Below are positions 58,520 to 64,000 of a stretch of 64,000 nt of DNA, piece by piece. Source of the DNA: Manduca sexta (Eukaryota; Arthropoda; Insecta; Lepidoptera; Sphingidae); NCBI RefSeq assembly GCF_014839805.1, contig NC_051134.1, positions 8,153,170 to 8,217,169 on the forward strand, in the 5' to 3' direction. Position numbers and translations under genes: made by a program. The notes beneath the pieces are model-generated. The model made no database searches. It was not told where the DNA came from and saw only the letters and a program-made list of their open reading frames with translations. The first letter of the stretch is position 1, and every line of letters begins with the position of its first letter.

Positions 58520-61500
58520 ATGCTGGTCATATCCATCTTGTCCTTGTTGAAGCTGTTATCAGTACTCAGCTAAGTTAGCGCAAGGTCACGCAAATATTTC
58601 AGAAGATGAATGAAAACTTGAACAGAAATAATATTCTGTAATTAAAATATCGATTAGACATAATTCAGGGTATACCCTTCAAAAATAATATTAGTACAAG
58701 TTTTATTTCGCTTGCAAACTGGAACACGACAATGCAACCTGATCCTTGAAACATAGAACAATCGGCTCTCCCCAGACAAACTCCAGATTAAGATAAATTT
58801 GTTACCTAATAAATTGAATGAATTAAAAATGTCGACCTCGATGTTTCTATTCGCCGCTAAGTTTAAACTCAAAGCAACGGAGGCTTTGTTTCGAACAAAC
58901 TTAAACAGTGTATACAACGCTTGTAGTTGTATGGGAGGGCCGCAAGTAGTTTCCTCGGCCGGCCGATGGCTCGCAATGGAAATAGAAGGGTCTCTTACTA
59001 AGTTATCTTTGGCTGTTTCTTGAGGCTCTTGAAGTTCGCACTGTACTTTGTGGACGCTTTTATACTTTATTATAATACTAGCTGTGGAAGACCCTTCTTG
59101 TAATGAGAGTCGCAAAGGTTACAATTTCAGTATACAAAGTAGTCTATATTATATTCAAACGCCGCGATCTGATATGTTACTATTCGACCTCAAGTTCTTT
59201 CCACAGGCATACAAGTGCTTATCTTTAAGTATTCCTGCGCATATTTGCAGACTAAACTTCGAATCAACTATAATCTTCTATGCGACCACTAATGGGCCCT
59301 AGGTAACTTGCTACACTCATATTTATTTAAAGATACTGTTTTGATCAATCATCATCATGTGTACGACCAGCTCTGCTCTTGACGACTGTAAAAATAAAAT
59401 TGATTTACAGGAAAATATTGACTTATAATTTGATTTTATCAACAGGAAAATGATTTAAGGTATTTTGTAATATTACTAACAGAAGGAAGAAGATATAATT
59501 CGTTCGTCATTTGAACAATTGTTGACGAAATTGTGATTTATAACCAATTTATTGTGGTTAAGTGTCGCTCCTTTATGATAGGATCCTCGATGATTTTATT
59601 AATAGGATATGATTTAATTACACATAGATTTTCCTCTATTAGGTAATACCTTGTATATAATATCTGTTTATTATTACTACGGATTTGTTTCGGCTGTACA
59701 CAATATAAAGTCTTTTATAAAACAGTCATCGTCCGCCCGCTTCGCCGGTACAGTGCGTACACCAGTCAAAGGGCAAACACAGTGGAAGTTGGTCCGGCCG
59801 TGTCCGCAGCCTAACTCGCGCGTCTATTTGCGTACAGTCGCCGCTAATCTGATCACACACTAAATGTGTGCTATCGATCCTATAGTAAGCTTAGCTGTTA
59901 CTGCTCTTTTGGGTGTCTAGCGTTTCCTTTACCTATATTCTATAAGGTAATGTACATTAATATACTGATTTCTTATGTTTGCGAAAATGTTCTAAATATT
60001 TTTAAAATTTTATAACTTTTCCGTTCTACGCAAAATGAGCTCACAGTGTCTTGAAGTCTGGCAGCCAGAATGTATATAAGTATTAAATTATTGTGATTTT
60101 GTTTAGATTGGCCTTCTTTTATTGGAATCTTAGCAATCGTGTTTAGGTTTTGGAAGATTTTTCTATAGAAAAATATATAATAGATTTGATTAGGTTGATA
60201 TTGAAAATATTTTGTCATGACTGCTATTGAAAATTAAATTAAGAAAAATAGTATACCAAGTATTCAGTTACGATTTTACTTGTATATGAGAGCCACACTT
60301 TAGCCGGTTTTGTCTACAGCACTATAAGCCACCCTGGACAAGACGGCACTACTGTTTTGCAAAAAAAATACGTTAAGTAACTTATTGATTTGTCATACGC
60401 TGGACGGTTGATAAAAATTGTGTGATCCACAGAATTATCTTCCCCTTCCGTCTTCCTCAAAAAAACAATTTCTACTTCAGTGTCGGTTGCACGGAGATTC
60501 CTTTGGATTTACAGGATTTCTTAGCAGGCAGAGATTGGCTAGGTACAAGTAACCTTATTCGTTTGCTGTACCTAGTTGGAAACCTGTTATGAATAACAAC
60601 AAATGGTGATTTAGTATTTTCGGTTTCTAAAAATCTGTAACATTCAAAAATCCAGCATTAATGATTCCAAGTGTAAAGCGCGAGTAAACAAGGAACACTC
60701 CCGGTGCACGATGTTTGTTGATTGTGTCCACTCGTGGTAGAGTGGGAGGGGGTGGTGTCCGGCCGCAGCGAGCCAAGACGCCGACTTTAAACACCTCGTG
60801 TTATTTCCCACTCGCCGACCCCTGACTTTCCGACACTTCAAACCATATAACTTTATTATACAGCGTGTTCGAGTTTTAATTGATTTGAAGATTTGTTGGT
60901 GCCATTTTGATACTTATTTTATATATCATTAAAGTTAATATCTTAATAATGAATATCGATGTGGTCTTTCTTTAAATCTTTATTTAAGAAGCTTTATTGT
61001 ATGTTTCGATTATGTCACTTTATACTCCTACCCTAATCAGCGTCTACTCAATTATGTATGATCGATGTGTTTCTATTAGTTATAGTGATACAATGTACAG
61101 TTTGATGACAGCATCAATAGTCAGGTATAATCCGTTGGTATTATTGCACATGTACATAAACACAAACATAACCTACTGCTTCTTGTACAAAATAATAAAT
61201 TTATTGACTAAAATTATATTCCATGTGTCACTTAAATTTATTATGTTTAAATTTATTTATTACACCGTGTTTATAACAAGTATATGTTTTTGCAAAGCAA
61301 AAACGCGAGCAATGGTACCGATATTTATTTATTTATTTGAACACATATTGTCTATTGTCAAAATCGTGTGGTCAATGTTAATTTCTCATCACCCTGTTTA
61401 TAATCCAGCAATCCCCTCAAGGGTGGCACACACGTTCGAAACTTAATGCAAATAGCCGTCCCCCTTCCCCTGTCTCCTCTCCTCTCGCCACCTCCCCCGA

Positions 61501-61920
61501 GGTCCAAGTGAGAACAATTTCTTAATAGCCCATAACTCGTCGTTAGCAGCTTACGTGACCGAATTAGTGTCAAATTTGGAGTTGACCCGTTGTTCGCGTC
61601 TGAGGGGCTAAGTCGTCCTTCGTTTATCCTTTTACTAAGACTCGAGACGTGCTAATGAGTTGCTTAAAGTGTTATAAAGATCACCTTTTGCTATTTAAGA
61701 TTAGTCCTTGGAGGCTTATTGCCATGGTTTATCAACCAACTAGAGGTAAAACAGTTTATTTATTACTCAGGACAAGCTGTAGTGGTTACAATTAACTTAT
61801 ATTAACGATTTTACATAATTTAACAAAGTATATAAAGTTTTGCTAAGGGCACTTATTTAAGCACGATACACTAACAAAACATAATTTTCAATACTAGTAT
61901 AAAACTTAAACAAAAGCCAG
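58520..61920. other. Non-coding stretch with two long but unassigned open frames
   Basis: No gene is recognised. A minus frame at 58654-59115 (153 codons) and a plus frame at 60997-61446 (149 codons from TTG, about 144 from the first ATG at 61012) are the longest in the window, apart from frames artificially extended across the N gap. Neither has a known domain. CpG patches lie near 59725-59840 and 60720-60830, and a C/T-rich tract near 61458-61500. Confidence 0.45.
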
Positions 61921-61944
61921 TAACAAATAACAAATAACAAACAC

Positions 61945-62178
61945 TTTATTTCCACTTATAAGTATTTTTATGATTACAAAAAAATACACCGATAAACCTT
62001 AAAAAAGCTTTTGACAGCCGACAGGCACATTCTCAGCTGACCCTTTAACCCTCTGCCTGCGATCTTGCGAGCTGTTTGTCAAAGCGGCGGATGTGGCCGG
62101 TGGGACCGGAGCGCACGTAACATCCGGCTGCCGACTCACGGCCAGCGGGCATGACGCGCGTATTGTTTGTCCCGGGAC
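61945..62178 (-). CDS. Possible terminal exon of an unidentified gene (or retroelement end)
   Basis: Reading leftward, 'tttattatcttttccag' gives a polypyrimidine tract and AG acceptor ending at 62179. The following frame stays open for 43 codons to TAA at 62045-62047, ending HIRRFDKQLARSQAEG. AATAAA follows at 61945-61950 with a GT/T-rich stretch after it, as at a real cleavage site. GC content rises sharply over the open part, and the third codon position is about two thirds G or C. A second frame is also open here, which weakens the call. I do not recognise the product. The (TTATTTG)-like repeat past AATAAA also allows a LINE 3' end, so confidence is low. No upstream exon was found. Confidence 0.3.
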
Positions 62179-62179
62179 C

Positions 62180-64000
62180 TGGAAAAGATAATAAATAAGT
62201 GCACGGATTCAGGATAATGTTTTCGTAGAGTACCTTAAATTCAGAAGTTTTGGAAATGAATCACGAAAAAAAAATTATTTGGGAAAATTTAAGAATGAAT
62301 GCTAGAAGATTCAATGTTTGTTGTCATAATAATGGCAGGATGTGATTAGTGGCAGTTGTATTGGCATCATTATCGTCATCATCGTCTTCAGCCTTAGGAA
62401 ATTCACTGCTTAATGACGACTTCTTACGATTTCCAGAACAACCTCGGGCAATTGAAGAAGTATTAGAATCGAAAATTTGAACCCAGCACTTCAGGATGCG
62501 CAGGGCAATTGTTCCCCGCCTACACAATCATCTTCCTCCAAAGTATTCTATAGTGACATGTATTCATAAAAATATTGTCGTTATACTATAACCTAGAACA
62601 TAGCAATATATTCGTAACTGGTACATCTTAGGCGATTTCCTGTAAATAACTGCGTGGGTCATATACGCCTATGGCAATATCGTACCAAAACCAATTTCCA
62701 CACCACACTAGACCTTACTGAATTGAGTTAAAAGCTTCACAAACAGCATCAAAACGTCCGTGTGGTAATTAGAACGGGGAGGACAGAAGACAGGTCAAAG
62801 GGCCGGAAGCTGACCGCGCGGCGTGCGCACTTCCGCCGCCCGTTACGCGTCTTTGGTCGGAAAGACCCGCTCGCGCTGTTTGAAGGTTCGCTCAGACAAT
62901 GTTTGTGACGGGTTTGGATAAGTAATTATGGATAAACCTGGCTTTTGAGAACTCACATTGGGCCTCGTTGTTTTAGTAGCAGCACACCAAGTGTGTAAAC
63001 CGAACCTGCTTGAGAAAAATTAAATCTTATTATAAAAAGCACATCTATGATATCTCGGTTTTATTGGATATTATGTCCAATACGGCGATGGGTTTGCAAG
63101 GCAATTATTAATCATCTCAAAAAAGAGCTTTTCAAAATCGAAAATACGAGATGCAGAATACTATTACTGGATACATTTTCTCCATTATACTAATTGTATA
63201 ATAGTATGTATTGATTATTTTTTTGCCTTCCCGTACCTGTAATCGAACCGCGGCCGGGGAAAACCAATGTTTATCAATTTAAATAAATATTTATTACAAT
63301 ATTAATGTAAACAATCCTCTAATAATAGGCATCACTTGTTATTGTGTTTGTGAGAATTTATTTCATAGTTTATTGTAAGGGGGAGTCCGTGTGGTAAGTG
63401 GGGCAACTTTGAAAAGTTACACATTATCACCTATTTAATATTATACTTTCAAAGTGAAAGAATGATTCAGACCAATTCTGTGAAATATACAATGTTAATA
63501 AAACATAATGTGCTATTTTTTTGTCGAAAAATTATCAACTCGAATGAACCAAGCACCTTGTCTGATTCCACAACCAGGGATGTGGACAACTATCAAATGG
63601 CTTTAAAGATATCATGTTACGCTCAGTGAACGAATTAATCTTTAAGCTACTATTTAGAATACGCTAATTCGAAATTCAAAATTTCAGACGGTATCATTCA
63701 AGAGACTCGTAGGGCCATAATTACCCCTCACTTCCAAGGGGTTGGGCAAACAAAAATATAATTAGGTACAAGTGTTGTTCAGGTGAATGGTGGTTGTTAA
63801 CGGTCGGGGAGGCAAAGGATTGGCGAGATCAAAGCTCGATACGTCTAATTGGCTTGACCGTGACGTCATAGACCTTTATATTTTTCGTTTGACGATCTCA
63901 TTTGAGGATTTCGTTCATTGAAATTCATCAGGTTATCTATGACGCTTGAGTTGATGCAGAATTAAAACAGCAGAAAATATTAAAAAGTGAAGAATTAATG
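62180..64000. other. Non-coding stretch
   Basis: No gene is recognised. A CpG island lies at about 62800-62890. A B-box-like word occurs on the minus strand near 63240 (cggttcgattac), too weak to call a SINE. The remainder is AT-rich. Confidence 0.55.

Noticed and set aside
62340..62400. Fourth RTE 3' end on the minus strand
   Set aside because: A gatgatgacgataatgatg-like stretch resembles the ATG tail, but the preceding conserved cctatgt-cagcagtgga block is absent.
1..64000. CRISPR array, prokaryotic operon, Hox-cluster microRNAs (mir-10, iab-4), let-7
   Set aside because: No regularly spaced repeats, ribosome-site-led gene rows or matches to these mature sequences were found by eye.

Overview
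The window looks like nuclear DNA of a moth or butterfly (Lepidoptera). It is AT-rich and gene-poor. Its dispersed repeats match types I know from lepidopteran genomes: a tRNA-derived SINE whose head reads gcggcgatagcctagttgg, a second tRNA-derived SINE with a cctcggtggcgtag head, RTE-type LINE 3' ends with (ATG)n tails, LINE 3' UTR pieces containing 'taccaccagttcggaaag', and a short repeat bounded by ctagctg and ttactaatattataaatg. The order-level assignment is inference from these repeats. I cannot name a species or chromosome.

I recognise no complete protein-coding gene. Most open frames are under 100 codons and look like chance frames or antisense readings of repeats. The only coding sequence I recognise is the decayed C-terminal end of an RTE reverse transcriptase (19845-20051, with two poorer copies). 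One minus-strand segment (62178 to about 61945) has the layout of a terminal exon: acceptor-like site, 43 open codons, stop, AATAAA. It is unconfirmed and could be a retroelement end.

Layout: 1-8 kb holds AT-rich sequence, GC-rich islands, old repeat fragments and a dense CAGGTG/CACCTG cluster near 6.9 kb. A 200-bp hAT-type MITE with a perfect 8-bp target duplication lies at 8.37-8.57 kb. From 10.7 to 24.5 kb, GC-rich islands alternate with copies of a roughly 240-bp unclassified repeat and two RTE ends. From 25 to 41 kb there are SINEs, LINE 3' ends, a third RTE end and a miRNA-like hairpin at 36.3 kb. From 41 to 49 kb islands alternate with AT-rich DNA. An assembly gap of exactly 500 N (49220-49719) abuts a MITE remnant. 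From 51 to 59 kb there are more 240-bp repeat copies and a second complete MITE. The last 2 kb holds the possible terminal exon.

Between repeats, many 100-250 bp CpG-rich islands carry homeodomain-like TAATTA, E-box, octamer or forkhead-like words. This fits a long intron or gene desert next to a developmental gene, but that is inference. I found no CRISPR, prokaryotic, viral or complete-transposase content. The regulatory-element findings need cross-species alignment or chromatin data to confirm.
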